64,000 bases of DNA, taken from assembly GCF_000687475.1 (NCBI RefSeq), contig NC_057317.1, forward strand, positions 310,001 to 374,000, read 5' to 3'. The translations under genes and the position numbers were made by a program. Position 1 is the first letter of the stretch, and every line of letters begins with the position of its first letter. The notes beneath the pieces were generated by a model. The model ran no database searches. It saw only the letters and a list, made by a program, of their open reading frames with translations, and was not told the origin of the DNA. The DNA is from Ustilaginoidea virens (taxonomy: Eukaryota; Ascomycota; Sordariomycetes; Hypocreales; Clavicipitaceae). Below are positions 35,200-47,050 of the stretch, one piece after another.

Positions 35200-37404
35200 T
35201 TGTCCATGTCGATTGCTATCCTAAACACAGCATCCTTTGGAGGTGACTCGGGTGAGTATAAAGGGGCGAGAGTGTCACTCATCTGCAGCGAATCACCAAC
35301 AACGAGATCGTCACCATCGGCAAGAAGAAGAAGAAGGCGCTCGGTGTCGAGCATGAGACGTCTCATGCCCTTGGCACTATCAACATCGCCATTGGATTCC
35401 CACAGCAGCACCCAGCCGACGATGCAAGACGGCGTTGTCGAGGACCGCGTAGATGACTACTTGCCCGAGCTGCTTGCGAGAGACTTGCAGCTGTCAGCTG
35501 CCGTCTTTGCAGCCAAGAATATGACTGCTGGCGCACCTGCCATAAGAATTTCTTTCCACGAAGAGTCCCGGGCACGCGTGAGCAGGGTGCCCTTGCAAAC
35601 ATCCACCCAAGTCGCCTCAGCCAATATGAAATCTCGGACCGCGAGCGAGGAACAAGACTCCATGGTCTCATCTTTCGACCCAGTCGACCCGAACTTGCAC
35701 GACTACGTATCCGACATATCGTCTACTTCAAGTCGCTTCAGCGGCGAAGAAGCTGAACCACCATCCTTCCGGCATCGGGCGTCCCTCGAAACCACCGCTA
35801 CGTCAACAGCTTCGATTGGCTGCAAACACAAGCCATCTTGCCGACCAGAATATGCCTGCCGTTACACTTGGTTGGACCTTGACTCGGACAGAGATGAGCA
35901 TGAGACTGGTCATGGGGAAGGTGGTAACGTCAGCTTCATCTCTCCCAGACCCCCGACACGGCAAGGATCCGGGCCGGGGTTACATCTCTCGGAAAAGCCC
36001 ATCCGGGAGAGCTCTGAACGGTGTTCAAGCATGCCAAGCGCTCCGCTTCAAAAGTTGCACTCTGTAAGCGAGCCATCGCCGAGGATGGTAACTCGGCGGC
36101 AACAGACTGGCACTTTAACCGATCCTCCGCTCAATTCGTGTACGGCTGTTGGGCCAAGGAATCGAGCCATGTCGAGATTATGGAAAAGTCCATCCGCACA
36201 AAAGGTCGGCCAATTTAGCCGCGACAGCTCTATTCAGCCGAGACGGACGCAATCCTTGTGCGTCAACACGATAAGGAGTAGCTCGCCCAACAGTCAGCTC
36301 CGGAACAGAGTCTTGCGACTCAGTGCGGTCCGCAAGTCCTTGCCCCTGAGTGAAGAAGATTTCCTAGACAAAGACGATGAAGCCATATACTCTTCCGAAG
36401 AGCAATCAGATGACAGGTCCAAGCCTGGAATTGCACGTCATTCAACGTCCACGGAGAGCTTGCCAAGCGTGCAGTCCTGGTTAGAAAGCAGCCTCCGGCC
36501 ATATCCACGAGCATGTCGAAACGAAGAATGTGCCAAACCCGTGCCGTTGCCATCGGATGCTGTTGAAACTCTGCGGGTTTCTGTCGCTTGTTTCCCAGAG
36601 ACGATGCTTCTGACATCTAGCCTCACGGTCGAAACCATCAGGAGCTATGCGAGGAAGGTGCGGCAGCCTAGCATGAACAGAGGGAGCATCGAGCCCAGCG
36701 AGTCGCCAGCACGTGAAGCACGAAAGTCCCTCTGGCGCAAAGCCGCGACCTACAAATGCGGATCCGAGACTGGCCACTCGAAATCATCATCACGCGAAGC
36801 CACCACAAGGCCTTGGGACGGAAGTTGCGAGGACTCGGACAGACCAAAGCCGTGGGCGCCCATCAAGAACGTTTTTGGCTGCTGCTCGGATTACCTTTCC
36901 GATGCCCTCTACGCTCACATCGTGGCGTACAACTACGTCTCTGCGCTGACGGTGGGAGATCCCTCGCCGCACGCGAGCCGTGTGCGACGCAACAACGCCA
37001 CCACCGCATGCGGGCGGGGCTCGCAGCAGCAGCAGCAGCAGCAACACCTCGACGTACCCGAGAAGGCCGCCCGGCTTCTTGGGCTTTTGGCGGAACCAGA
37101 CATGGCGGCCGGCACGAACCGGCTGTCCAAAAGGCCGGGCTCACCGCGGGCAGACTGGCATGGGCCAGACATGCCGACCAGCTGCGAAGGCGGCCCGAGT
37201 GCGCAAGACAACAACAACACCCTGCGGGCGATTCAGAGCGGCCTCTTGCGTTGCGTGTCGCGGCTGGTCGCCACGGCCAAGTTGACGGCAGGGATGGGCG
37301 CAGGCCAAGACGGGATGGCGGATACGGAAGCCGAGGAGGGCGCGGACATGCTTTTGATGAGGAGTCTCTGCGAGATTGTCCGAATAGCCGAAGAGTCGTC
37401 GTGA
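35200..37404 (+). CDS. Conserved-type hypothetical protein (734 aa)
   Basis: A single open frame with coding composition through most of its length. It is Ser/Arg-rich and probably disordered in the first 600 residues. The most ordered part is at about residues 555-600, KNVFGCCSDYLSDALYAHIVA, followed by a Gln run (CAG repeat at 37024-37041) and a C-terminal helical segment (LLRCVSRLVATAKL). No catalytic motif, signal peptide or membrane span. The first 60-70 codons are doubtful: a GTGAGT donor-like site lies at about 35251, and other frames there also look coding, so the true start may be at a later ATG such as 35422. Function unknown. Confidence 0.6.
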   Translation: MSMSIAILNTASFGGDSGEYKGARVSLICSESPTTRSSPSARRRRRRSVSSMRRLMPLALSTSPLDSHSSTQPTMQDGVVEDRVDDYLPELLARDLQLSAAVFAAKNMTAGAPAIRISFHEESRARVSRVPLQTSTQVASANMKSRTASEEQDSMVSSFDPVDPNLHDYVSDISSTSSRFSGEEAEPPSFRHRASLETTATSTASIGCKHKPSCRPEYACRYTWLDLDSDRDEHETGHGEGGNVSFISPRPPTRQGSGPGLHLSEKPIRESSERCSSMPSAPLQKLHSVSEPSPRMVTRRQQTGTLTDPPLNSCTAVGPRNRAMSRLWKSPSAQKVGQFSRDSSIQPRRTQSLCVNTIRSSSPNSQLRNRVLRLSAVRKSLPLSEEDFLDKDDEAIYSSEEQSDDRSKPGIARHSTSTESLPSVQSWLESSLRPYPRACRNEECAKPVPLPSDAVETLRVSVACFPETMLLTSSLTVETIRSYARKVRQPSMNRGSIEPSESPAREARKSLWRKAATYKCGSETGHSKSSSREATTRPWDGSCEDSDRPKPWAPIKNVFGCCSDYLSDALYAHIVAYNYVSALTVGDPSPHASRVRRNNATTACGRGSQQQQQQQHLDVPEKAARLLGLLAEPDMAAGTNRLSKRPGSPRADWHGPDMPTSCEGGPSAQDNNNTLRAIQSGLLRCVSRLVATAKLTAGMGAGQDGMADTEAEEGADMLLMRSLCEIVRIAEESS

Positions 37405-38018
37405 GTGCTGACGCCCCGCGACGCGACGGGAGGCGTTGAGGACTCGGGGTTCCTTTCGTTTGGCTCGGTCGGAAGTACTGTTCTGGTTTTGTAATTTTTT
37501 CTTACTTTCTTTATTTTGTGTTTATTTATTTTTAATGTTTTTATGTTTTTATGTTCTTATTCTTATCTTTATTTTTGTTAGCGCGGCGGTTTTAGAGATG
37601 GAAAAGAAGACACGTCTTTTTTTGTCTTTCCCAAATACTCCGTACCATACATAGGCATAGATCAAACAGACGTGACAGACGTGGCGTACAAATGCGTCTA
37701 CATGACTAGCCAGGCCAGTGTAGACTGCCGCCCTGGCCTGCGATGCCCTCCAACCCAGGGCGGCACGCATTACACCGAGAAGTGCATGGAAACTTGTATT
37801 AGAGGCGAACAATATGCTAGCCCTTCTTCCCCACGGCTAAGAAACGGCAAAGCGATCGTTCGTACGGAGTAGTACAGTACCTAGGGCATGCGGACAAGAT
37901 ATATGTATATACAAAGTAAAAGAACAAAGACGGGGGAAGGGGGCAGGGGAGGGGGGGGGGGGGTATAGTTTGTAGATGCTGGAATGTGAAACACGAGGCA
38001 ATGACAGCGCCAACGGGT
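37405..38018. other. Convergent 3' spacer with homopolymers
   Basis: T-rich stretch at 37490-37580, two TACGGAGTA-type motifs (37636-37644, 37863-37871) and a G run at about 37949-37962. No gene. Confidence 0.6.
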
Positions 38019-39673
38019 TTACAGTTGCCAGGGCCCCTTTGCGTCGCCAAATATCTCTCGGTGCCAGGGCTTCTCCCCCCTGACCTGGCACACGCCCTGC
38101 CATGGCATCGTGCCGTATGATCCTCCGGACGTGGCGTGGACGGAAAACGGCTGGAACACTTGGACCAGCTTGTTGGCAAGGCTCGACTTGGGAGCCCAGT
38201 ACCTGGTTTCGCGGCTGCCGATGCCGCCGTCCGCCGGTACCCTGGCCAGCGGGCGGACGGTGCTGGTTGCGCTCATGGGCAGAGTCGCCTGGGCGATGAG
38301 GTTCCGAAGCTTCGGGTAGAACCACATCTTGGTCCACGACTCGCGCAGCAGGCGCCTCGACTTGGAGTCGTGGTGGTGGTGCATGCCCACGGGGGTCACG
38401 CCCGAGCGCAGGTCGGTGTAGAGCGGCACGTCGCCCCAGACGGTGTCGTCGAGCTGCTTGGGTCCCACGTCGGCCTGCGCAAGCTCGCGAGGCACGCCGT
38501 CGACGCGAACCTGGCCGTGCGGCACGCCGGCGCGGGCGGACTCCGCCTTCAGAGCCTCCTTGTCGTTGATCTTGACGAAGGCGCCGTCGTCGTGGGCGGA
38601 AAACGCGCGCGGCACGGTGCCGAAGTGGTAGTCCAGGCCGATGCCGTACTCGAACCGCTCGCCCGCCATGGACGCTGCGGCGATGCGTCGCACGTGTCGC
38701 GGCAGCTTGGACAGGTCGTTTTCGGAGGCTGTGCCGTTCCAGGCGGCCCCCAGCCCGCGCATCCAGTCCCGCCACGTCTCCTGGTCGGCCAGGACCTGGC
38801 CAAAGAGGGCTTGGTCGCGGAAGATGCGTCTGCCCCTGTGAGAAGCCGCGCCGGCCTGGGCCTTGGCGCGGGTGAGGGCGTCGCGGAGAGCGCCCATGGT
38901 GCCCATGATCATGCCGTTGTCGAGGCACCGCGGCTTGACGGCTCCGTAGTCGCGCGCCGGCTGCAAAGGCATGGCGAGGACTCTGTCGGTGCCTTTACCG
39001 TACCGGGAGGGCGGCCTTGACTCGCTCCTTGGGCGGCAGTTCTTGGCCATCGTAGTGACGATGGACTGCCTGGGGGGGGCAACGGGGAAACCTGCCGCGA
39101 GTCCCTGGGCGCTCTCCCACTGACGGTGGACTCTGGCATCCGCCTCGAGGTTGAGCTGGTGGTATCGCTGAATCAGGGCAGAGGGCGGTAGCTGGAACCA
39201 GACGTCGTGAGCGTCAACAAGCACCGCCAGGTCATCCTGGTGAACGTCGCCGTCTTCGCCCTCGGCCCTGGCGAGGAGGTCCTGGATGACGGAGAGAAAG
39301 CTGTCGACCTCGGCAGCATGGCTACCGGCTAGATGCCACTTGGGGCGGTTAAACTCGCCACCCCAGTTGAGCAGGATGGGAGCGGGGTATCCCGCGGCGA
39401 CGGCTGACATGATGGATTTGCACAGGTCGATGTGAGGCGAATCAGCGAGCATGAAGAGGCGAAGCCGACGGTCGCCGCCGACGGAGAGGGAACGGTTTCC
39501 CGACGGAAGAGCTTGCAGTTGCTCAGCGCTCAGGGCTCTCCCCCGCGGTGAGCCATGTCCAGTCGTGTATGCATATGCAAATGATTCCGGGGACGGGCGG
39601 AGGACAAGGTCGACCCAGGTCGTTTGGTAGGTTAGCGCGCGGGTGTTGCGGTTTCGATTGCTTGGCTGGCAGG

Positions 39674-39709
<36 letters not shown>

Positions 39710-39931
39710 CAAGCTGGGGGGGCCGAGAACAACAAGGAGGAAACTTACCGCCGAGGAGCGAGCCATCATTCCAATGAGAAGAACCATAAGCAGCGCAGTG
39801 GCCGCGAAGAGGCGCTTCGTCAACTTGATCAGGTAGAAGGCTCTGGCGGAGGGTTTCGACGGCGGGTTGCCATGCCGACAAGACTTTGGCATCTGGTGCC
39901 GAGGAAGCGGGCGGCGGCTGAAGAAGCACAT
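38019..39931 (-). CDS. Type II membrane glycosyltransferase-like protein
   Basis: Two exons, 39931-39749 and 39521-38019, give 561 aa. Exon 1 encodes a short cytosolic tail and one membrane anchor (LFAATALLMVLLIGMMA); exon 2 gives the luminal domain. The passages RLFMLADSPHIDLCKSIMSA, LNWGGEFNRPKW, and especially AVLVDAHDVWFQLPP (an acidic D-x-H-D metal-type motif) resemble the fungal PLOD-like glycosyltransferase group. SRYGKGTDRVLAMPL, FRDQALFGQVLADQE and GIGLDYHFGTVPR follow. It probably acts in the Golgi or ER; donor and acceptor are unknown. The 227-nt intron carries a GGCA microsatellite. The exon 2 acceptor (TGAG before QLQALPSG) is the only phase-compatible one I found. Confidence 0.78.
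39676..39712. repeat. GGCA tetranucleotide microsatellite in intron
   Basis: About nine GGCA units (TGCC on the coding strand) inside the intron of the glycosyltransferase-like gene. Confidence 0.95.
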
Positions 39932-42900
39932 GTTGCGTTTGTTTGATTCTTGATTCTCGATGCGAGTTTGACCAAGGACCACGATCCGGCTCACAAACCA
40001 GAGGAGCAGACGACGAGAGAAGGGCAAATCATGGAGCTCGGGCAGAGAAGACCGAGCGAGGAGATTAGATGGACACGGGACAGGCTGGAGCGGTTTGATT
40101 GGGGCTTTATGCTTTCCGTCACATCGCCTCGACGACGGCAAAGCCCAGACATCTCACCTGTACGGAGTATGTATCTGTGCAAAGCAGATGAGGCCCAGAC
40201 AGCGTCAAGCCAAGCGCCATTCTAGCGCCCGGTCAAGGTTGGAACCTGCAGATTGGAAGTCGTCCTGGTTGCATCCTGGTTGCATCCTCAGCATCAACAA
40301 GCTGCGCTAGGGCTAGGGTAGGGCAGGTTGGACGACGCACGCTCACGCTTATCGTGGTCCTGTCACTGGATGCACGCGCAGCGACTCTGGTCTCTGACTG
40401 GCCCGGAGATGCCTCCTGTGGGGCGCCAAGAAGTCTTGGTCGAACCAGACCAGACCAACCAGACACCACCAGACGGTAGTTGGCTGGACCCCTGGGGTCA
40501 GTGTATCAGCACTGATCCAAGCGAGGCTGTTTTCCTCGTGGATGTCTTGCGCATCGCGTCGCTCTCTGTAGGAAGCGGTTTTTGTTTGCTCGAGGCTGGC
40601 CAGGCAACAACTTTGCGCAACAAGCCTGGACTTGGCAATTCCAGTCAAGCATTGTCTCGGGCTCTAACCTGCTAGGTCCGGTACTTGGGAGAATTAGGGG
40701 GGCTGGCCGGCCGGTGGTCACCATGTACTCCGTACCTCCTAGCTAGCTTCGATTGCTGCAAACGCCTTCTCCGTCAGTGAAGGCGGAGAAGGCTGGGATT
40801 TGCGATAAGCAAGGCGACAACTGTTTTAGTGTGCAGCAGGCACCTATCGCTGGCCGCTATGCCTTCATTTAGCAGGCCGAGTACAACAGCAGGCAGCGGG
40901 AATATCGTCCACAGAGAAACTATTTCGCTTTGATTACAAATTTGAAAAGTAATAGTCCTTGCGCGCACGTTTTATCATGGGAAACATTGTCATCATCGGA
41001 AGCGGACTAGCACTAGCTGTCTCCACTTTCCTACAATCGGCGGCAAATCCCTAGTAGCGGCCCACGCACGGCTAGCGGGGGCAGGTGGGGGCAAGTGGGG
41101 TACATGAGATCGAGAGGGGGATAAATGGGGATAATGGATGATTCATCGTTTCGTTTCGCAGCCACACTGCCAAGCATTCTCCTTTCTCGCGGGCTTGTGA
41201 ATGGAATCTTCTTCACCCGAGTAACGTCCATGAGGACTAGGAAAGCCTGGCGTGGGCTTGGCTTGCCCGGCTGGCCTGGTCTCGTCTCGCTGCTTCCTTT
41301 GAAGCAAGCCCTTGCTCACGTCTCCGGCAAACTAGACCCCGACGCCGACCTCACATCTTCTCCAAGTCAAGCAGCCGCCGGCCCAACGACAGTTCCAATG
41401 CGCCTGCCAAACAACAAAGCGCGGCCGAAAGAATCCCTCCGAGTAGAGTCTACAGAATAAAAAAAAGAAAACGCCGATTGCGCGCCGCCCCGAAAGCGGG
41501 AGCGCGTTCCCCCCTTCTGCCATGTGGCGCAGAGGACATGAATCATCCCCCTCGAAAACCGACGACACGGTACATTGACGAGTTCGACAAGCTTGATGAC
41601 TCTCTGGTGAATTCGCGCTGGAACCGCGTCCGCCCCGTCCAGCAAGCAGCATCAAGGCGCGGGCATTGCGGAGCCTTCCAACTCTGCGCCTCCCTGCCAG
41701 TTGAACAAACGAGCTTCATGGGGCGCAATACAGGAAGCGGCCAAAGCCATCATCCATGCCATGCGCCTTTGCGTCATCCACATTGACGGCGCGCACTTAC
41801 AGAAATAGCATGGAGCTGCGTCTCGAGCCATGCCTAGATAAGCCGCCGCGGATCAACAAGTCTGCTATGTGTATGAAGTAATGGAGCAAAAAAAAAAAAA
41901 GGGCTGAAAAGCACATGCCGAATGCAAACACGCACCCATCTCTCGATGAGTTGAAACAAAGATGGGAAACATTGGCAGGGCCCTGCGGTAGTCCCTTCAT
42001 GTATCACGTCACACCGGCACCGCACCCTTGTCAGCGATGAAGGGGCCGCATCAAGCATGACGAGCATGATTAACGTGGCGCATGCAGGGTTTGTCTCTAC
42101 TTTGAGGCGTCATTGAGCGACGAACGAGCTTGGAAGTACGGCGTTTCAAGTTTCCCAAAGCACATCAACCGAAGCGAGCGAGAGACGGAAGTGGCAGGAT
42201 GTCGCACTGCTGCAGCACCGGTGGGCCCGCGGGAAACAGTCGATATGTTGGCATGCGCTCCGTAGTGCCAATCTCTAACTCAGGGCTACCTTGGTTGGGA
42301 GATGGATGGTTCTTTCAGCGTACGGCTTGGCGAAATTACGCGGTGCCTGGGTACTTGACGGGGAGAAACTCATGCTGGCCAGGTTCGAATCGGAGTATTG
42401 GTTGACTGACGTGCAGTGCAGTCTTGTCAGTCGGTAGTTGATCCTTCGGGTAGCATGGCGCCATCTCTGCACGTTAGGCCATCGAGGGCAGCACGGATTT
42501 TCCCCCACGGCGAATGGCTGGTCCGGACTTGTTCAACTCGGCAAACAGCATCGTATTCCGCGAGAACTGCGTAGACCGAGGTAACCGTAGACACGGTCGC
42601 GGACAAGCACACGATTCAATAGCGGACACGCGGACACGCGGACACGCGGACACGCTTCCGGCCACTTGCTCCGGGTTTAGCCAATGACTGAAAATATCGG
42701 GACTTAACGACGAGTTTTGTCCCCATGAATTCTTATATCAATTCGCAGACGCTGGGACAGCCTGCGACTAGCACAGACCGCGAGCTTCATCGCAGGTGAT
42801 GCCCCTGCATTCGCCGCCCTCGCCGCCCTCGCCTCCCGATTGCCCCAAGACTGCCATCTGACAAAGACTGATGAGATGCGGATAACTCGACTCCAGCGGG

Positions 42901-43324
42901 GACAAAGATGGGCTCCAGTGGAGCCTGCAAATATAAATACGATCAAGGCACAAACATGCCATTACCTGTTGTTCTAAACCGTCGCTTCTTCTTCACGTAT
43001 ATCCTGGTTCCAGCATCCAAAGTCTTCCCGGCGCAAATCTCAACGCGCGGCATTACGTTCCATCAGGGGTTAAGCACCCGCAAAATCAGCTCCAAGACGG
43101 CGACAGATGCACTGGTATCACATACCCCCGAAAACGCCTCCACCCTCGGTAGTCATAGAACCAAAGTGGTTAGACACCTGCCTTTGGGCCCATGATACGC
43201 TGGTGCAGTGCCTTTGGGGTTTCCACAAGCAACGTCGAATACAGCTCTACATGAGCATTCCAATCCCCCCCAGTTACACGATTATTACACATCAAGTTAC
43301 AAAGGCCCCAGCAGACCTTCACGC
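39932..43324. other. Long intergenic region, no supported gene
   Basis: About 3.4 kb. Short ORFs on both strands lack domains. It carries TACGGAGTA motifs (40161-40169, 40726-40734), an 8-bp tandem repeat and CCGCCCTCG repeats at about 42813-42832. Base composition is ordinary, not strongly RIP-like. Confidence 0.55.
42623..42654. repeat. 8-bp tandem repeat CGGACACG, 4 copies
   Basis: Four exact head-to-tail copies. Confidence 0.9.
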
Positions 43325-46300
43325 CTACTGCACGTCGGGCAGAGGCCTCTGCAGGCCGAAGCGGAAGCGATTCACGCGAAACATCCTCTCCAGCACCGGC
43401 GTCTCCATCCTCAGCACCGTCTCCCGGTAGAGGGTCTGGCTCGCCCAGTCGTAGGAGCACATGAGGGCTCGCTGCATGCCCCCCTCGCGTCCGCATATGA
43501 GCACCGCGACGGGGGGCCTGGCCGCCAGGAACATGGTCACCGTCAGGGTGTACGTGTCGACCAGCGTAAACACCTTGAGGTCGCCGTGGGCGCCGTGCCG
43601 GGCCTGCTCGACCATGGCCCTGACGCCCGCGTCGGCGGTCGGGTCGACGCCGACGCACTCGCCGTGCTCGTTCATCATGTGCTTGGAGATGGAGCTGCTG
43701 GCCGGGCTCCACTTCAGCCGGCCCAGGTACGCGCCAAAGATGTGGGACTCGATGGTGGCCAGGTCGAGGTATCCCTCGAAGCCGAAGAACCAGGCCTGCG
43801 AGCCCCAGATCTTGCCCGAGTAGATGACGCGCACGAGGTAGGGCGACGGGACGATGATGAGCAGGGACAGGATGAGCAGCAGGGCCCCGACGAGGACGGA
43901 CGCGCCCGTGGCGACGAGGATGACGCCGAGCAGGAAGACGAGCGGCGCGCCGTGGATGAGCATCCGCGATCCCAGGCGTCTCCACGAGTCGACGCCGATG
44001 GCCTTGACGGTGGCAAAGGCCTTCCACCGGATGGCTGCGCCAAAGGCCCCGTCCAGGATGACGGTGTTGTCGTGCCCGACCCCCGCGACCTGGCAGGCCG
44101 GGTAAATGTCCCAGAGGTGGGCGTTCCAGGCGTCGTCCATGGCCAGCCACGAGGAGGCGTCGCGGTCCTTGGGCAGCATGCAGATGAGCCGCTCGAGCAG
44201 CATGTCGCTGTCGTTGGCGAGGGAGAGCCTCGCAAAGGCCTGGAAAGCCGAGTCGGACTCGTCAATCTGCGGGCGCAGGCGCAAGAGCCCCATGAGGGCG
44301 TACGACAGGTCGCCGGGGAGGTACTCGGTGGTTTTCCTGCCGCGCAGGCAGCCGAGGGCGATGGAGACGAGCTCCAGGCGGCTGAGGTCGAGCGTCTTGT
44401 TGAAATGGTCGATGAGCTGCCTCGAGACCAAGGGGTCGTCCCAGACCACCGCGGCAAGCTGCTTCCTGGAGATGACGCGCGGATCCGAGCCGCCCCCCCG
44501 GGTGCAGATGGTGACGTCCTTGTCGGCCGGGCTGAGCAGGGCCTCGGGCAGCGTCCACATGCGCTCCCCCCACATCTGCAGCATGGCGTCCGGGGAGCTC
44601 CAGTCCGGCCGGCTGCGCGAGGGGCCGACGGCGATGACGAGGGAGTGAGCCCCGCGCACCACGTCGCTGATGCGGTAGACGTCGTCCTCAATCTCCTCCT
44701 TGTCCTGCATGCAGCTGCAGCCGACCCAGTAGGCCGGCACGCCGGCTTCTCTGGCGGCCCGCTCCGCGATGTGGTGGAGGTCCTCGAAGTCTTGCTCCTC
44801 AAACTGCTCCGCCGTGTACGCGATGAAGAGGTAGGGCGTGCTCGCGGTCGACTGATCGACTCTGCGTACGGCCACGCCGCGCATCTGCTTCTCGGACGGC
44901 TCGTTGAGGAAGCAGAGGTACCGGGGGCCGAGGACGCGCTGGATCATGAGATTGCTGGCGCTTCCGCCGTGGGGGATGACGTCCACCGCGGCCGGGCTCT
45001 CGTAGTAGTTCCTCGCCACCTTGGGGTACCCCCAGTAGCGGTAATTGAAGGGATCGTACCAGCCGTTGTTCCTCAGCTGGCCCTCCGCGGCGGTAGGTTG
45101 CCAAAGCAGCTAGGGGGTTCCATCAGTCTGGCGAGACGCAGACACAAGGGGGGTTAAAAAAGAAGGGGGAGGGGGGGGGGGAGCAGCATCACACGCACAA
45201 CGCACAAAAGGCCCAGGCACGTGGGAATCCATTTGAGGCCCACCATGGCCCAGTCCTCGCCGGTCCAGGCCCCAGGGTCGGTGGACACCGAGCTAAAGGG
45301 AAAGTTGGCCAGCTGGATGTAGATGGGGCTGACGTTGCGGACAAAGGTGCGTCGCCAGGTGGAGTTTTGCGCGCCGCTGTAGACGTCCTGCGCGGCCTGG
45401 ACGACGAGGTTCTTCAGGCGGCCGTCGCACGGGCTGAGGTACTTGTCGTTCGGGGGTCCCTGCCAGACGCGCTGCAGGATATCGCGGTGGCGCCGCTTGT
45501 CTGTCGAGACGAAGCTCAGCCCGGGCTTCTGGTACGAGTTGGGGAATTCCCACCGGAGCCTGGCGCGCGGGTCGGAGAGGTTGGCATATCCTCTTTGGTA
45601 GGTCCGGGGCTGGGGGCTTTGCGTCAGGAAGGGGGAACGGTTCTAGAAGCCACCGGGGACTGTATTTGGGCTGCAGTGTATCTAATACATACATGGCCGG
45701 CTCCGGTAGCCGTATCGGCTATGCCGCTCGGTTTGCCAAGATCAAGAGTCGCCGCCTAAAGAAAAAAAAACAATGTCACCCACAGCCCCTTAGAGCAACC
45801 GTCGAACAACCCGTACCATGAATGGTTCCTTCTGGTTCTGGTGGTTCGTTTAGCGGACGTGTCGTAGGTAGGGGAAGGGGAAGGGGAAGGGAGGGGGGAT
45901 CAACGCACCTGGGGAGAAGGCTGCTGCTGAGCGGGATTGGGGATCCAGTTGGGTTGCTGAGGCTGCTGCCAGGCTTGCTCGGCTCCGCGTGCCGCGGCCG
46001 TCGGGTTCTGGGGTCCTTGGGGCCTGGGCACGTCGTGCTGCTGGGGGTGGCCGCCGTGAGGGAGATTGCCCTGCGTGTGGTGTTGGTCTTTCTCGCCAGA
46101 TGGCTGGTGAGCACTGCGAGCTTGCTGCCTCGGCATGTCTCGTTCCCGCCTATGGGGAGACACTCCTGGCTGGTAACCACCACCGTGAGGTAAAGGCGCC
46201 GGCGTGGGTTGCTGCGGTCTAGGGGCAGACACTCCCGGCTGGTAGCCACCACCGTGAGCCTGGGCATGGGCATGAGCATTCGCCGGCACAGAGGTTGCGG

Positions 46301-46337
46301 GACGGTAGGCGCCGCCATGCCAGTTGCGTTGAGACAT
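43325..46337 (-). CDS. HET-like membrane protein with repetitive N-terminus
   Basis: Four exons fit: 46337-45909, 45755-45693 (a 63-nt exon), 45642-45199 and 45109-43325, giving 906 aa. Exon 1 is Gln/Pro/His-rich with GGGYQPGVS twice. The middle has HET-type order: PYLFIAYTAEQFEE, then AYWVGCSCMQDKEEIEDDVY, then MWGERMWTLPEALLSP, matching the W-x4-C-x2-QD..E and W..R.WT.PE pattern of heterokaryon-incompatibility relatives. SYALMGLLRLRP follows. A hydrophobic hairpin (FLLGVILVATGASVLVGALL and neighbours) lies at about residues 660-710, so it is membrane-anchored. HET proteins trigger non-self recognition and cell death; many members have no tested role. It is divergent from the CorA-like gene. 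Exon 2 is short and deserves RNA support. Confidence 0.72.
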
Positions 46338-47050
46338 GGTATGCCCGAGTCCCAGACTCCCGCTCAGCCGCGTTGTTGGCAGTGGTCCTGACGAAGACTT
46401 TGAACAATCGAATCCACACAGACGTGCGGAGCAGAAGATGCCTGCCTACCCACGCGGCCTTTGGTCTGGAGCAGGAAGAGACAGCAAAGGTCTGCAAGGA
46501 GAGCCGTTCCCACCGGGGCATATTATATACGTGGGGCGCCTACCATCCTTCGCTCGCTCAGCACCCTGACCGTCGACTCGCGAGCTTCTATTTTAGGGTT
46601 CGAACGGCCGAGACCGAATCTCCCCCTTCCTCCCCCCACCTCCCCCAAGAGGGGCGAGCTGAAATGAGCGGGCGACTGCCGAAAGGCGGGCGCGTTCCGC
46701 CGCCAAGGGGGGGTTTCCGACGGGATAGATGCCGTGTAACAGTGGCGGGGCCGAAATATTGACTGCACGACGTGCTATGCGCGAGGCGTCGGACCAAAAG
46801 CGTCTGGAGGAGCTGAGCGCCACACTGGCGCCTGAGTACATCCTTGCCGAATTCGACATGCAGCCGCACGCCTGGGGGGGCATCGTGGTTGGACGGCGTA
46901 CGGGCGGATTTGATCGGCAGCTTAAGCGCATAAAGGGGAGGAGAAGGAAGGGAGGGGGGGGGATGGCATGATCCGCGCGACCCCTTTCTTGACGCCTTGC
47001 TCGCAGGCTAACTTGGGCCTGCCAACCTTGCGACTTGGCGTGGACCCGTC
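46338..47050. promoter_or_regulatory. Shared divergent promoter region
   Basis: About 710 bp between two divergent starts (HET-like on minus, CorA-like on plus). It contains G-rich runs near 46950-46970 and CATAAAGG at about 46929. Co-regulation is possible but only inferred from the arrangement. Confidence 0.4.

Noticed and set aside
38136..39020. 294-codon plus-strand ORF opposite the glycosyltransferase-like gene
   Set aside because: Antisense shadow of a supported exon.
42375..42395. tRNA-like GGTTCGAATC box
   Set aside because: No A box, cloverleaf arms or anticodon stem could be placed around it.
43208..45157. 649-codon plus-strand ORF opposite the HET-like gene
   Set aside because: Asp/Gly/Val/Arg-rich antisense shadow with no domains.
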